The notes beneath the pieces were generated by a model. The model was not told the DNA's origin. It made no database searches and was given only the letters and a program-made list of their open reading frames with translations. Positions 52,742 to 60,880 of a stretch of DNA of 64,000 nt are shown piece after piece. A program made the translations under genes and the position numbers. Each line of letters begins with the position of its first letter. The stretch's first letter is position 1. Origin of the DNA: Acidobacteriota bacterium (lineage in GTDB: Bacteria > Acidobacteriota > Terriglobia > Terriglobales > Acidobacteriaceae); NCBI GenBank assembly GCA_013289765.1, contig JABCZI010000008.1, forward strand, positions 124,001-188,000. The letters run 5' to 3'.

Positions 52742-52969
52742 ATGGCAGATTTTGCACCGATCACAGCCGAAGAGAGAGCCAACAACAAGGCCAACCGCCT
52801 CAAGCATGCGGCATCACCGGCAGACGGATTGACCGTGCGCGTGCTTGATAAGCGACACGCCAACACGAGTTTTGCAAGCCGTGGCGTTGAGCCCGGCGCG
52901 GTTGTGGTGTTGAGCCGTGACACTGCATTGCAGGCGATCAAAGATGAGCACGCGGGAATCGCGGAATAA
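52742..52969 (+). CDS. 75-residue element protein, unknown
   Basis: MADFAPITAEERANNKANRL begins a helical N-terminus; LTVRVLDKRHANTSF and VEPGAVVVLSRDTALQAI look like two strand-helix units. The ribosome site GGAGGAGGG lies in the end of the preceding gene, 4 bases away. It is the last gene of the small-protein series; the AT-richer cargo block starts after it. No function is assigned. Confidence 0.5.
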   Translation: MADFAPITAEERANNKANRLKHAASPADGLTVRVLDKRHANTSFASRGVEPGAVVVLSRDTALQAIKDEHAGIAE

Positions 52970-53065
52970 CCCAACAATCTTGCGATGGTCGCACCTCGCA
53001 CGAGAGGGTAGGAGCGCAGAGCCGAGCCGGGCAACCGGCTCCCTTTCGTCTACAATGACGAAGGC

Positions 53066-53863
53066 ATGGCAAAAGGTAAATATGCCAAAAAGCGAGAGCG
53101 CCGCGACAAGGTAAATGCTATGGCTATCGAAGCAAACCCTGAAGTGCAGGCATCCAAAGGCAAAGGGAGCGATTCCAGCGCACAAAGCAATGATCACCAG
53201 CCACGATGGTGGGGCTTGACTCGTTTTGAATGGGTTATCAGTGGTCTTACTTTCTTGGCCGCAGTGATAGCTGGTCTGACTGGAGGGATTCTTTGGAAGC
53301 AAGTCAAAGGCAGCGAACTGGATGTTCGAGCGTGGGTAGTAGCCCGCCAGAATGGATCGATTCAGGCCGTGGCAAATAGAGCTTTGGCCCTTCCAATTCG
53401 AGCTACCAACACCGGCAAAACCCCAGCGAAACAAGTAACTGGCAGGTACTATCTTGAGGTTGTGAAAAATGGAGAAGCTCCCGATTTTGACTATACAAAA
53501 ACTCGACCCCTCCAAAAGATGTATTCGGGCGATCTGTCTCCAAATGACAATGCTGACATCGTGGCTATGCGGTATAAAGATAAGCTCGGAAGTACAACCG
53601 ATACACTCGTGTATCCGCTGGATGAAATTGAATACAGGGCTATTATGGATGGATCGTACTATGTCGCCGCTCACGGGATAATCACGTATGACGACGTTTT
53701 CCATATTCATCATTGGAAAACATTCTGTTTTTGGTTTCCGTTTACAAGTCTTGACTACTCGACCGGCGCTTGCGTGGCTCACAACGCAAGCGACGATCAC
53801 GGAGAGACATACAGACCGCTTCCGAAACCAGCCCCCCATGAAATGACGCAAAATCAAATGTAG
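53066..53863 (+). CDS. membrane-anchored cargo protein, unknown
   Basis: A 265-residue protein with a basic N-terminus (MAKGKYAKKRERRDK), one membrane helix (FEWVISGLTFLAAVIAGLTGGILW, about 54-77) and a C-terminal outer domain of strands (LALPIRATNTGKTPAKQVTGRYYLEVV...YYVAAHGIITYDDVFHIHHW), compatible with an immunoglobulin-like fold. Similar proteins occur as lone genes in many islands and prophages without known function. It is AT-richer than the preceding genes and followed by a hairpin, suggesting an independently acquired cargo gene. Confidence 0.6.
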   Translation: MAKGKYAKKRERRDKVNAMAIEANPEVQASKGKGSDSSAQSNDHQPRWWGLTRFEWVISGLTFLAAVIAGLTGGILWKQVKGSELDVRAWVVARQNGSIQAVANRALALPIRATNTGKTPAKQVTGRYYLEVVKNGEAPDFDYTKTRPLQKMYSGDLSPNDNADIVAMRYKDKLGSTTDTLVYPLDEIEYRAIMDGSYYVAAHGIITYDDVFHIHHWKTFCFWFPFTSLDYSTGACVAHNASDDHGETYRPLPKPAPHEMTQNQM

Positions 53864-53891
53864 GGCCGCCCCCCATACGTTTCAACCTACA

Positions 53892-53926
53892 AAAAATCGA
53901 GCGCCTCCTAACCAAAGGCGCTCTTG
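53892..53926. terminator. hairpin after the membrane-anchored cargo gene
   Basis: The stem GAGCGCCT / AGGCGCTC with a 9-base loop, preceded by AAAAAATC (a T-run on the minus strand) and followed by TTGGTGT. It is usable from either side. Confidence 0.55.
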
Positions 53927-54029
53927 GTGTCTGTGGCCAATATCGGAAAGTGATGGCAGAGCATTTACAAATTGCTTGATCCCCTCCAAGACTGTCGCTA
54001 GAATGTGCCCGTGACGCTTTGAGTCTACT

Positions 54030-54266
54030 TTGACTTACACGGCGATAACTTCGGATGTACGGCTCTTTGGACAGGTGGCGTCACTAATCATAGTCCTCGT
54101 TTGCATGATTCTTGGTGCACTCGGTTTTTTCAAGCGCGACCCCAACAAATGGTATGGAACTATGCAATGCAACAAGTGCGGTTACGTATGGCAGTCGAGG
54201 CGCAGGACTCCACCGGCAAGATGCGCCCGATGTAACACAACGGCGATTCGAGTTTCTCTAGGTTGA
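54030..54266 (+). CDS. small membrane protein with zinc ribbon
   Basis: A 78-residue product starting at a TTG. One membrane helix (VASLIIVLVCMILGALGFF, about 16-34) precedes a zinc-ribbon-like MQCNKCGYVWQSRRRTPPARCARC with two CxxC knuckles. The layout (helix, then rubredoxin-like ribbon) recalls small membrane-bound chaperone or transcription-linked proteins, but no family is recognised. It is a single gene between cargo genes with ordinary spacing. Confidence 0.5.
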   Translation: MTYTAITSDVRLFGQVASLIIVLVCMILGALGFFKRDPNKWYGTMQCNKCGYVWQSRRRTPPARCARCNTTAIRVSLG

Positions 54267-54364
54267 TCTTGTTTAGAGCGGACCAACACTTATACAAAAC
54301 CCTCAATGAGCGCTATGGCTGGTTTCGCCAGTTCATCTGGACACCGTCTAACTGAAGCGGCAAA

Positions 54365-54739
54365 ATGCATACAATGACCGAAGAACTGGCAGCTCTGATG
54401 CAACGTTACCGCCGCACGCCTGAATTCATGTTCTCGGACTTGAGCGACGTAAACTCGACGGGGATGACTGGCGACACGCTCCTGCACTCAGCAGTCGTCA
54501 GATCATCCACTGAAGACGTGGACCTGCTTATCAGATCGGGAGCTAAAGTAAATGCACAAGGAGACCTGGGAAACACGCCTCTTCACCACGCCGCAAGCCG
54601 TGGCCTGTTGAGCATTGCTGCGAAGTTGGTTGCCTCGGGTGCAAACACGCAGTTGAAGAACGAGTTCGGTCAAACGCCCGCTGATATTGCAACTCTCATG
54701 AAACACAACGAAGTGGCAGACCTTCTACTGGCCAAGTGA
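54365..54739 (+). CDS. ankyrin repeat protein
   Basis: A 124-residue protein with about three ankyrin units: GDTLLHSAVVRSSTEDVDLLIRSGAKVNAQ, GNTPLHHAASRGLLSIAAKLVASGANTQLK and GQTPADIATLMKHNEVADLLL. The first 40 residues are a helical cap. Ankyrin stacks bind other proteins; small bacterial ones are often immunity or regulatory factors for a toxin. No toxin gene is adjacent. There is no signal peptide, so it is cytoplasmic. It belongs to the AT-richer cargo block. Confidence 0.85.
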   Translation: MHTMTEELAALMQRYRRTPEFMFSDLSDVNSTGMTGDTLLHSAVVRSSTEDVDLLIRSGAKVNAQGDLGNTPLHHAASRGLLSIAAKLVASGANTQLKNEFGQTPADIATLMKHNEVADLLLAK

Positions 54740-55426
54740 TCCCAGCTTTTGCATAGTTGGCGAAAAATCGCGATTACACTTCGCAATTCCGCAACCACAC
54801 ACCTCCGCGTGGCAGGGCGGCCCGTTTGCGGCGCAGTGTTGAGCCATTGGCTGCATCATCCCGCCCGAACCCGCGCCCATGGCCGCATGTGAGCCACACG
54901 AGTAACTCACACATCCGCACATCAACACACATCTGTGCGCATGATGGCTGCCCTTGCACTGCAACGGTTTACCTCGGTGACTTCTGAAAGCGCACTCTCT
55001 GCGAAGCCCGGCACATCACCAATATCCAGCACAATTGGCACCGCAATGCCCTCGAAACGATATGGTGCGCAGCTCAGTGTTGCAACGTTGCCAATAGGTT
55101 GTGAGGTTGTTGGTTGCTTTTGGTGTTGAGTTGAGAGGCACTTCGCGGCCTTCTGTATGTTATTGACCCCGAAGGGGATAGGCAGGGGTAAATTTCCCTG
55201 CCTTCAACCGTGGCGACCGTTGCGCGCTTCCAAAGCCACACTCGCGAAATTCGTTGCGAGATTTAGACGCGATACGCCAAGCACGAGCCACGAATCACCC
55301 GAGTTTAGCTTCGCTCGGTCTCCATTCCTGCGAGTTGGCGGCCACATTGCGCGCCCGGTTTCGCATTGCCCTAACACCTCACGGAGATGATGCGAAACAC
55401 AAAACGCAAAGCAGGAGGCTCTAAAC
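54740..55426. other. long intergenic region with hairpin
   Basis: About 690 bases where several track ORFs overlap on both strands without recognisable products (for example 54725-54964 minus, Cys-rich, and 55157-55390 plus). The only clear structure is the hairpin at 55180-55203. It separates the cargo block from the next gene series and probably includes the promoter for the gene at 55427. Confidence 0.45.
55180..55203. terminator. hairpin in the long intergenic region
   Basis: AGGCAGGG and CCCTGCCT form an 8-bp stem with loop GTAAATTT. It lacks a T-run and may be a regulatory RNA structure or a weak terminator. Confidence 0.35.
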
Positions 55427-55678
55427 ATGCCCGCAGACCCGAGCAAGGCCGGAAAGATTGGCGGCAAGAGTAAAAGCGCAGCGAAACTCGCGGCGGCCCG
55501 CCGCAACGGATTCCAAAAAGTGACCAAGGCCGAGTCCAAGCCGGTGCCCACGGTTGAGCAACTCCGCCGCGTTATTACGGTGCCCGCACCGTCAAACCGG
55601 CGATCACCGAAACCACAACCCACAACCGCAACCGATGAGTTGCAACAGGAGCCCACATCCGATGATTTCACCATCTAA
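55427..55678 (+). CDS. 83-residue basic element protein, unknown
   Basis: Starts after CAGGAGGCTCTAAAC, a strong ribosome site. The N-terminus PSKAGKIGGKSKSAAKLAAARRNGFQK is highly basic and helix-prone, while the C-terminus is Pro/Thr-rich and acidic. It may bind nucleic acid. It opens a second series of overlapping small genes: the next ATG lies 17 bases inside its 3' end. No family is recognised. Confidence 0.55.
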   Translation: MPADPSKAGKIGGKSKSAAKLAAARRNGFQKVTKAESKPVPTVEQLRRVITVPAPSNRRSPKPQPTTATDELQQEPTSDDFTI

Positions 55679-55868
55679 CTTTGGCCGCCTAGTCGTGGCC
55701 CTTTGGCGTACCGCCCAAGCCCGCGAGGTTGCTGTTGCAACTCTCCGCGAGCGCGAAGCAATCACTGCCTCAACACGCTGGCAGGCGAGGCAGTGTCGGG
55801 AATTGCGGCGCTCGATTGCCAAGTTGACCGCACGAGCACAACGGCAAGCTGGAAAGTTGGCCGCGTGA
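55662..55868 (+). CDS. 68-residue helical element protein, unknown
   Basis: From the ATG at 55662 it reads MISPSNFGRLVVALWRTAQAREV and continues as a long basic helix (REREAITASTRWQARQCRELRRSIAKLTARAQRQ). The start is preferred to the earlier track start because of the tight overlap with the previous gene; the stop overlaps the next ATG (TGATG). It could form a coiled coil with the following protein, which is also helical. No family is recognised. Confidence 0.45.
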   Translation: MISPSNFGRLVVALWRTAQAREVAVATLREREAITASTRWQARQCRELRRSIAKLTARAQRQAGKLAA

Positions 55869-56179
55869 TGATGAAATTTTGGAAACGCAAACCGGAGTCG
55901 CAATTTTGGCGCGAGGAGTTGGAGCGCGTGCGTAACGATCACGCCCAACAGGTTGAGCACCTCCGCGCCGAGATTGCAAAGCGTGATGCGGAAATCGAGC
56001 GTCTCAACACCGAGGCCGCCGAAGTGCGGCGCGAGGTTGAGAAATCCGTGCGCGAGTTGGCCGAGCAAAATGCGGCGCTCACCTTGCGTGCACAACAGAG
56101 GCAAGCACCACCGTGCGTGCCAATCGGTAACGAATCGGATGGTGAGTACAAATATGAGCAGAGTGGCGGCGGTTGGTGA
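55868..56179 (+). CDS. 103-residue coiled-coil element protein
   Basis: It starts at the ATG overlapping the previous stop. MMKFWKRKPESQFWREELER is followed by long heptads (HAQQVEHLRAEIAKRDAEIE...VRREVEKSVRELAEQNAAL), then a short polar tail. The helix covers nearly the entire protein. Its stop overlaps a GTG that opens a further tiny membrane ORF. The coiled-coil class is clear, but the function is not. Confidence 0.5.
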   Translation: MMKFWKRKPESQFWREELERVRNDHAQQVEHLRAEIAKRDAEIERLNTEAAEVRREVEKSVRELAEQNAALTLRAQQRQAPPCVPIGNESDGEYKYEQSGGGW

Positions 56180-56304
56180 CCACAATTCTTCTTGCCGTTT
56201 TGATTTTCGTTTTGTGCGGGCGCAAACCACCGAGCGGGCGCGGCGGGTGCTCGTACACGCGCAACGCACCCAAGGGAGCGGCTCCAACATCGAGGCGAGT
56301 GTGA
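56176..56304 (+). CDS. 42-residue putative membrane microprotein
   Basis: Too short for the track. The GTG overlaps the previous stop (GTGA) and gives VTTILLAVLIFVLCGRKPPSG followed by a basic tail. The cysteine after the hydrophobic stretch could be a lipobox-like site (VLCG). Only the overlap and hydrophobic start support translation. Confidence 0.35.
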   Translation: MTTILLAVLIFVLCGRKPPSGRGGCSYTRNAPKGAAPTSRRV

Positions 56305-56417
56305 GTTTCTCCACCATCGCATTTCTGTTTTTGCTGTGCTCGCGCTCGTGTGTGCTGTCACACGCGGGTGAAACGTTGAGGGGCTCAACCCCTAAAGAAG
56401 TGCGGCAACGCACTTAG
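56301..56417 (+). CDS. 38-residue putative secreted/membrane microprotein
   Basis: Too short for the track by itself. The GTG overlaps the stop of the preceding microprotein and gives VSFSTIAFLFLLCSRSCVLS, then GETLRGSTPKEVRQRT. Two nested hydrophobic peptides in overlapping frames resemble spanin-like or toxin-like small genes, but no lysis genes are present, so I make no functional claim. Confidence 0.3.
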   Translation: MSFSTIAFLFLLCSRSCVLSHAGETLRGSTPKEVRQRT

Positions 56418-56431
56418 AAAGTAGGAATAAC

Positions 56432-56902
56432 ATGGCGGACATTCAACTCAAGACTTTTGAAAAGCAACGCTTTTACAAGATTGATGACACACTCGCCCGC
56501 ATTCTTTTTTCACTTGGTGTTGCCGAAGGCATCACGAAAGAGCCCGCACAAACGCGTGAGGATACACCACCGCCCAAGGTGCCAACATTCTCCGTTGTGA
56601 TGGGGCCACAAGGCTCACCGGTTTTGCAATTGCATCTCCCGAGCGGCGAGCGCCGATTCTTCAACAACGAGATTGCAATGCGGTTTGATGCAAACACGCA
56701 ACGTAAGCAATGGGCCGAGGCCGTGCGCAACGCGTTTAAGACTTTGGTGTGGAGCGGTGCCGAGGGGCGGCAAGTGTTGCAAGGCCCGGAGCCCTCGGAG
56801 GAAGTCATCGAGGAGTACCGAAACACGCGCAACAAGTTGGCGGCGGCGGCCAATGAGGCTCACCGCGTGAAGATGGAGAATGCAGCGATTTTGAGCCGTT
56901 GA
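56432..56902 (+). CDS. 156-residue element protein, unknown
   Basis: A soluble protein starting at the ATG at 56432. A helical N-terminus (MADIQLKTFEKQRFYKIDDT) leads to strands (FSVVMGPQGSPVLQLHLPSG) and a long helical C-terminus (EEVIEEYRNTRNKLAAAANEAHRVK). It may be a single-stranded-DNA-binding or structural protein, but no motif decides this. It is the first larger gene after the microproteins. No family is recognised. Confidence 0.55.
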   Translation: MADIQLKTFEKQRFYKIDDTLARILFSLGVAEGITKEPAQTREDTPPPKVPTFSVVMGPQGSPVLQLHLPSGERRFFNNEIAMRFDANTQRKQWAEAVRNAFKTLVWSGAEGRQVLQGPEPSEEVIEEYRNTRNKLAAAANEAHRVKMENAAILSR

Positions 56903-56945
56903 AGTCGGCAGGTAACAAAAACTGATTTTTATGAGGAGCATCACC

Positions 56946-57284
56946 ATGGACAAACTTTTACAGAAGCGATGGCACGACAGTGGAAAATGTTTGGAAGATT
57001 TCACGCTTGCGGAACTTGGCCCGGTGAAATACCGAGCGGCGGAGCAACGGATTTCGGAACGAATTAAGCAACATGCTTTCACTGTGCGTGCAAATCAAGC
57101 CCGTGCTCGCATGGCGCAGCGTGCAGCCGAGGCAACCGATGCAATCAACAAGCGGCTCGCCGCACTCCTCGGGTTAAAGATTCGCTCGGAGGCCAACAAG
57201 TTATCCACCGAGGAACGGGTTGCGCAATGGTGGGATGAATTGAAAACCCGCACCATTTCCGCACGCCCGTGGGTGAAAAACTAA
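56946..57284 (+). CDS. 112-residue helical element protein, unknown
   Basis: The ATG at 56946 is chosen because AGGAG lies 7 bases upstream; the track start at 56931 lies before that site. The sequence MDKLLQKRWHDSGKCLEDF is followed by almost continuous basic helix (AAEQRISERIKQHAFTVRANQ...AINKRLAALLGLK). No family is recognised; a nucleic-acid-binding or scaffold role is possible. It lies in the rightward gene series with ordinary spacing. Confidence 0.5.
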   Translation: MDKLLQKRWHDSGKCLEDFTLAELGPVKYRAAEQRISERIKQHAFTVRANQARARMAQRAAEATDAINKRLAALLGLKIRSEANKLSTEERVAQWWDELKTRTISARPWVKN

Positions 57285-57402
57285 ACAAGATTCGGGGCGA
57301 GGGGTGGTGCCCAAGCCTCGATAGTGCGTGCCGGTGGGGTTACTCCTGTTTCCCACACAAACATCGGCACGTGCGCTCAGAAAATGAATGGAGGCAACAA
57401 TC

Positions 57403-57612
57403 ATGGAAGCAGAAAACTTAACCCGAGCTTGTGACCGAGCCCATGCAATTTTCATCGAGGAAACCGAGCGCCGCGTTGAGCGCGAGCAGGCCGCCGCAAC
57501 CGCTCCACCTCAACCACCGTTTGTGCCGCTCACCGCCGAGAAAATCCGCGAGGCGGCCAACGCCATCCGAGCGAAACAAGGGCTTGGCCCATTGCCCAAC
57601 GGCATCGCATGA
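57403..57612 (+). CDS. 69-residue element protein, unknown
   Basis: It starts at the ATG at 57403 after ATGGAGGCAACAATC. MEAENLTRACDRAHAIFIEE is followed by an Arg/Glu-rich helix, a Pro-rich linker (APPQPPFVPL) and a final helix (AEKIREAANAIRAKQGL). Its stop overlaps the ATG of the sigma-like gene by 4 bases (ATGA). No family is recognised. The tight overlap suggests a shared role with the next protein. Confidence 0.5.
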   Translation: MEAENLTRACDRAHAIFIEETERRVEREQAAATAPPQPPFVPLTAEKIREAANAIRAKQGLGPLPNGIA

Positions 57613-58586
57613 CCGACATTCGCGCCACTCATTACCCGGTTGAGGCAACCTTCCACGGATTCGCGGAAGGTTGGAAGTCAACCGGGCTCTCGTTCGGTGA
57701 CATTGGCCGCATGAGCGTGAGCGAGCGCAAAGGCGCACGGGCTCGGCGCTTTGTCACCCCATCTTGGGCCGTCAACGATGATGAGTTGGCCGAGTTGGTC
57801 ACGTACTTTATGGAAAAGCGTGCCCGCTTGCACGGCACTGACGAGGGCACGTTGGCCGAGCGGCTCGCACATGCCGAAGCACGGTTATTGCACGAGGGGC
57901 GGACTCAGTACGTTGAGTCTCTCCAAAATTTGTGCGCCGAATACGTGCAACTCAAGAAATCCGGTGCCGTGGATGCCGGGCGCGTGCGGAGCCTTGAAAT
58001 TCTAATTGCGAATCGTGACACCGTGGTGCGCATGATTGACGGAGGATGCTCGCGCATGTTGCTTGGCGTGGTTTATCACTACTATCGGCGCGGGCTCAAC
58101 GGCCTTCAAGTTGGGGAAGAGATTGGCCTCAAGCATGACCATGTGCGGCAAATTCTTTACCGGTTGCACACTGCTTGGCGGGAATTAAAAGGCATCGAGC
58201 CGGAGCGCATTTCACATCGGTACCTTGATTTTTCGGGCAATGATTACGAGGTGGATGATGAGCAGGTTTACGTTTTGCGGGCTCGCGGGTTGAGTTATCG
58301 TGCCATCTCGGTACGGTTGCGCATCCCTTATTTTGAGGTGCTCAATGCACGCGCTCGCCTGAAAAGGCGGCGTGAAACATTGGAAGTTGTATGCGGTGCG
58401 GTGCAGCAACACACCGGCGAGGTGTTGCCCGTTCCTGATTTGCCTCGGTGTTTTGAATCCTCAACACCAACTCCGTCGTCCGAAAACGTGCGTTACAAAT
58501 TGTACGCACAATTCTGCGAGCGCCTCGGGCATGCCCCGATGAGCGAGCGCGTGTGGCAAATCCAAGACAAGGGCAACATGTACTAA
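57609..58586 (+). CDS. 325-residue element protein with sigma-like helix-turn-helix
   Basis: The N-terminal domain (YPVEATFHGFAEGWKSTGLSF...RRFVTPSWAVNDDELAELVTYF) is unassigned. The central MLLGVVYHYYRRGLNGLQVGEEIGLKHDHVRQILYRLHTAWRE looks like a sigma-70 region 4 or phage-transcription-activator helix-turn-helix, and a second RARGLSYRAISVRLRIPYFEVLNARARLKRRR resembles another. It could be a late-gene activator or terminase-small-subunit-like DNA-binding protein; no large terminase follows, so the former is preferred. It overlaps the preceding gene and abuts the next with no gap. Confidence 0.5.
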   Translation: MTDIRATHYPVEATFHGFAEGWKSTGLSFGDIGRMSVSERKGARARRFVTPSWAVNDDELAELVTYFMEKRARLHGTDEGTLAERLAHAEARLLHEGRTQYVESLQNLCAEYVQLKKSGAVDAGRVRSLEILIANRDTVVRMIDGGCSRMLLGVVYHYYRRGLNGLQVGEEIGLKHDHVRQILYRLHTAWRELKGIEPERISHRYLDFSGNDYEVDDEQVYVLRARGLSYRAISVRLRIPYFEVLNARARLKRRRETLEVVCGAVQQHTGEVLPVPDLPRCFESSTPTPSSENVRYKLYAQFCERLGHAPMSERVWQIQDKGNMY

Positions 58587-59351
58587 ATGGCGCGAATCAA
58601 CCTCATCCGTGCGGGCCGCCGCGTTGGAAAATTGCTCGTGCTCCGGCGAGCAGGCACCAACAAGCGCGGGCGCTTGTGGCTGTGCATCTGCGATTGCGGG
58701 CGCAAGAAACTCATCAACACCAACTCACTCCGCGTGGTGAAATCGTGCGGGTGCATGTATCGCGGCGGGCGTTTTCAAAGTTTTGTGGGCAAACGATTCG
58801 GGCGCTTGTTTGTGATGCGTGACAGCGGAGAACGGCAGAAGGATAGCGGCGCACGGATGTGGTCATGCCGGTGCGATTGCGGGCGAGATAAGTTGGTTGC
58901 ATCGTGTGACCTCACCAAGACAAATGGCACGCAATCATGTGGGTGCTTGTTTCTTGAGCACTGCGCAACGATTCGCCGCACCCATGGTGCCCGCTCGATG
59001 GATGTACCGCCCGGCGTGAAACGCGCTTATAGCTCTTGGAGCAACATGCGCACCCGGTGCCTCAATCCCAACTCGATAAATTGGAAGGACTACGGAGGCG
59101 CGGGCATCACGGTGCACAAGGCGTGGCTCGGGCCAAACGGTTTTCGCGCATTCCTCGCGGATATGGGGCAGAGGCCGGAGGGCACAACGCTCGATAGGCG
59201 CAACGCGTTTGAGGGATACAACCCCAACAATTGCCGATGGGCCGATGCGGAAACACAGGCGAACAATCAAAGGCGATTTTATGTTGACGGGAAACCGCCC
59301 GCCGAGGTGATTGCGGGATGCGAGCCCATCGCGCCCGGTGCCGAGTGGTGA
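58587..59351 (+). CDS. phage-type protein with duplicated zinc modules and HNH/AP2-like region
   Basis: A 254-residue protein. Two similar zinc-binding units occur: WLCICDCGRKKLINTNSLRVV followed by SCGC, and WSCRCDCGRDKLVASCDLTK followed by SCGC. The C-terminal half (YSSWSNMRTRCLNPNSINWKDYGGAGITV...TLDRRNAFEGYNPNNCRWADAETQANN) matches the segment seen in many phage homing-endonuclease-like and AP2-containing proteins. DNA binding is likely; nuclease activity is possible but no clear HNH triad is seen. It starts right after the stop of the previous gene. This could be a free-standing homing element. Confidence 0.6.
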   Translation: MARINLIRAGRRVGKLLVLRRAGTNKRGRLWLCICDCGRKKLINTNSLRVVKSCGCMYRGGRFQSFVGKRFGRLFVMRDSGERQKDSGARMWSCRCDCGRDKLVASCDLTKTNGTQSCGCLFLEHCATIRRTHGARSMDVPPGVKRAYSSWSNMRTRCLNPNSINWKDYGGAGITVHKAWLGPNGFRAFLADMGQRPEGTTLDRRNAFEGYNPNNCRWADAETQANNQRRFYVDGKPPAEVIAGCEPIAPGAEW

Positions 59352-59420
59352 GCAGGCGCTCGTTGACAAATTCCGGTCCATCGGGCAAGCAAGTGGCGAA
59401 CATAAGGCGAACAGTGTACC

Positions 59421-59612
59421 ATGGCTGTTGTGGATGAGGGTCGCAAGCGCGTGTTGTTGATTGCGGCGAGCATCCTAGCAGCCCGAAAGTTGGCGCAACA
59501 CGATGGTGGGAAGCGCGTACCGGCAACAGTGGCCGCCATTTCAGATGCTGTGCGATGGGCCGAAGAAATCATGCGTGAGATTGATGAGCGGTGGCCAGCA
59601 CGAGATGCTTAA
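59421..59612 (+). CDS. 63-residue element protein, unknown
   Basis: MAVVDEGRKRVLLIAASILA begins a compact helical protein, followed by ARKLAQHDGGKRVPATVAAISDAVRWAEEIMREIDERW. The periodicity indicates two or three amphipathic helices. No family is recognised. It lies between the zinc-module gene and the ImmA/IrrE gene and is read in the same direction, so it may belong to either unit. Confidence 0.5.
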   Translation: MAVVDEGRKRVLLIAASILAARKLAQHDGGKRVPATVAAISDAVRWAEEIMREIDERWPARDA

Positions 59613-59662
59613 GGTGAGGCGGTCTTTTGGAAAAGTCACCTCGCGGCAAGGGAAACAGGTAT

Positions 59663-60871
59663 ATGATGGACGACTTCCAACAACAAATTGTCATAGTGGA
59701 AGTCCCAATCAATTCCGAGGTGCTGCGATGGGCCAGAGAGCGCGCTGGCCTCAGCATCGATCAACTTACTAAGAACTTCGTTGACACTTCGAGAATACGA
59801 AGTTGGGAAAACAGCACCTCTCTACCTACATTGGCACAGGCAGAAACGCTTGCGACTAAATTAAGAATACCCCTCCCGATTTTGCTTTTGGACCAACCGC
59901 CAAAAATTCCATTGCCAATCCCCGATTTAAGAACATTGGACAGCCTCTCACCGGGAAATCCAACTCCCGAATTTGTCGATACAGTCAACGATGCTGTTGT
60001 CAGGCAAAGTTGGTATCGCGAGTATGTCCTTACAGAGTCTGCCCGGCCCTTAGCTTTCGTCGGTCAATTCAATCCAACTGACAACGTTTCTACGGTGGCA
60101 CGGTCGATTCGCACCGTGCTTCAGCTTGATGAGCGCCTGCGCCTTCAATGCCGGACGTGGCAAGACTTTCTTAGTAAGTTTGTGCAACGGGCAGACAGCG
60201 CAGGAATAATCGTGATGAGAAATAGTGTTTTTCGCCACGACAACACCCGCAGACTCCTTGTTGACGAGTTTAGAGGATTCGCAATAAGTGATGCCTATGC
60301 CCCCCTTGTCTTCGTCAACAGTCGAGATGCGAAGGCGGCGCAGATTTTCACGTTAGCCCACGAACTGGCTCACATTTGGTTAGGCGCTACCGGCATCTCC
60401 AATCCCGACCCGAGAAAACGGCGCGCGGATTTCAATGCAGTGTTGGAACGGACGTGTAATGAGATAGCGGCAGAAGTGCTCGTTCCGCAAGATAGCTTCC
60501 TACGATTATGGTCAGTTGACAAAACGACGGACGCCAATGTGAAGCAGGTAGCGGCGCACTATCGTGTGAGTTCGATGGTGGCGCTGAGGCGAGCGAATGA
60601 TCTTGGAAAGATCAACGCGGAGGAATTTAAGAGGAAAATTGCTGCCGAGTATGCCCGCTTCCGCGCCATGGAGAAAGAGGAGCAGGAAAAAAAAGAGGAG
60701 GAGAGAAGTGGGAACTTTTGGAACCTATTCGCTATGCGCAACGGCCAACGCTTCACGGATGCCGTGGCCAATGCCGCACGTCGCGAAGCAATACCCTTTA
60801 TCTATGCGTCGCACTTACTCGGCGTAAAAGCGTCCACTCTTGAAAACTACATCAAGCGCTTTCAGGTTTGA
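59663..60871 (+). CDS. XRE-type regulator fused to ImmA/IrrE metallopeptidase
   Basis: About 402 residues from the ATG at 59663, preceded by AAGGGAA. The N-terminal helix-turn-helix (LRWARERAGLSIDQLTKNFVDTSRIRSWENSTSLPTLAQAETLA) is of the Cro/XRE type. The peptidase part has the zinc motif LAHELAHIWLG near residue 237 and AAEVLVPQDSFLRLW with a further acidic residue. Such proteins cleave or bind regulators and often pair with a toxin. The next gene (10-base gap) encodes a DUF4411 PIN-like protein, a known companion, so the two probably form an addiction module. It is AT-richer than the element core. Confidence 0.85.
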   Translation: MMDDFQQQIVIVEVPINSEVLRWARERAGLSIDQLTKNFVDTSRIRSWENSTSLPTLAQAETLATKLRIPLPILLLDQPPKIPLPIPDLRTLDSLSPGNPTPEFVDTVNDAVVRQSWYREYVLTESARPLAFVGQFNPTDNVSTVARSIRTVLQLDERLRLQCRTWQDFLSKFVQRADSAGIIVMRNSVFRHDNTRRLLVDEFRGFAISDAYAPLVFVNSRDAKAAQIFTLAHELAHIWLGATGISNPDPRKRRADFNAVLERTCNEIAAEVLVPQDSFLRLWSVDKTTDANVKQVAAHYRVSSMVALRRANDLGKINAEEFKRKIAAEYARFRAMEKEEQEKKEEERSGNFWNLFAMRNGQRFTDAVANAARREAIPFIYASHLLGVKASTLENYIKRFQV

Positions 60872-60880
60872 GGAATATTC

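Noticed and set aside
54725-54964. 79-aa Cys/His/Met-rich minus ORF
   Set aside because: The composition is tempting for a metal-binding peptide, but it overlaps an equally open plus ORF, lacks a ribosome site and has no known family.
55157-55390. 77-aa plus ORF in the long intergenic region
   Set aside because: TTG start with no clear ribosome site and no recognisable content; the hairpin at 55180 lies inside its start.
55204-55674. 156-aa minus ORF
   Set aside because: It overlaps the well-supported plus gene at 55427, which has a strong ribosome site, and has no recognisable features.
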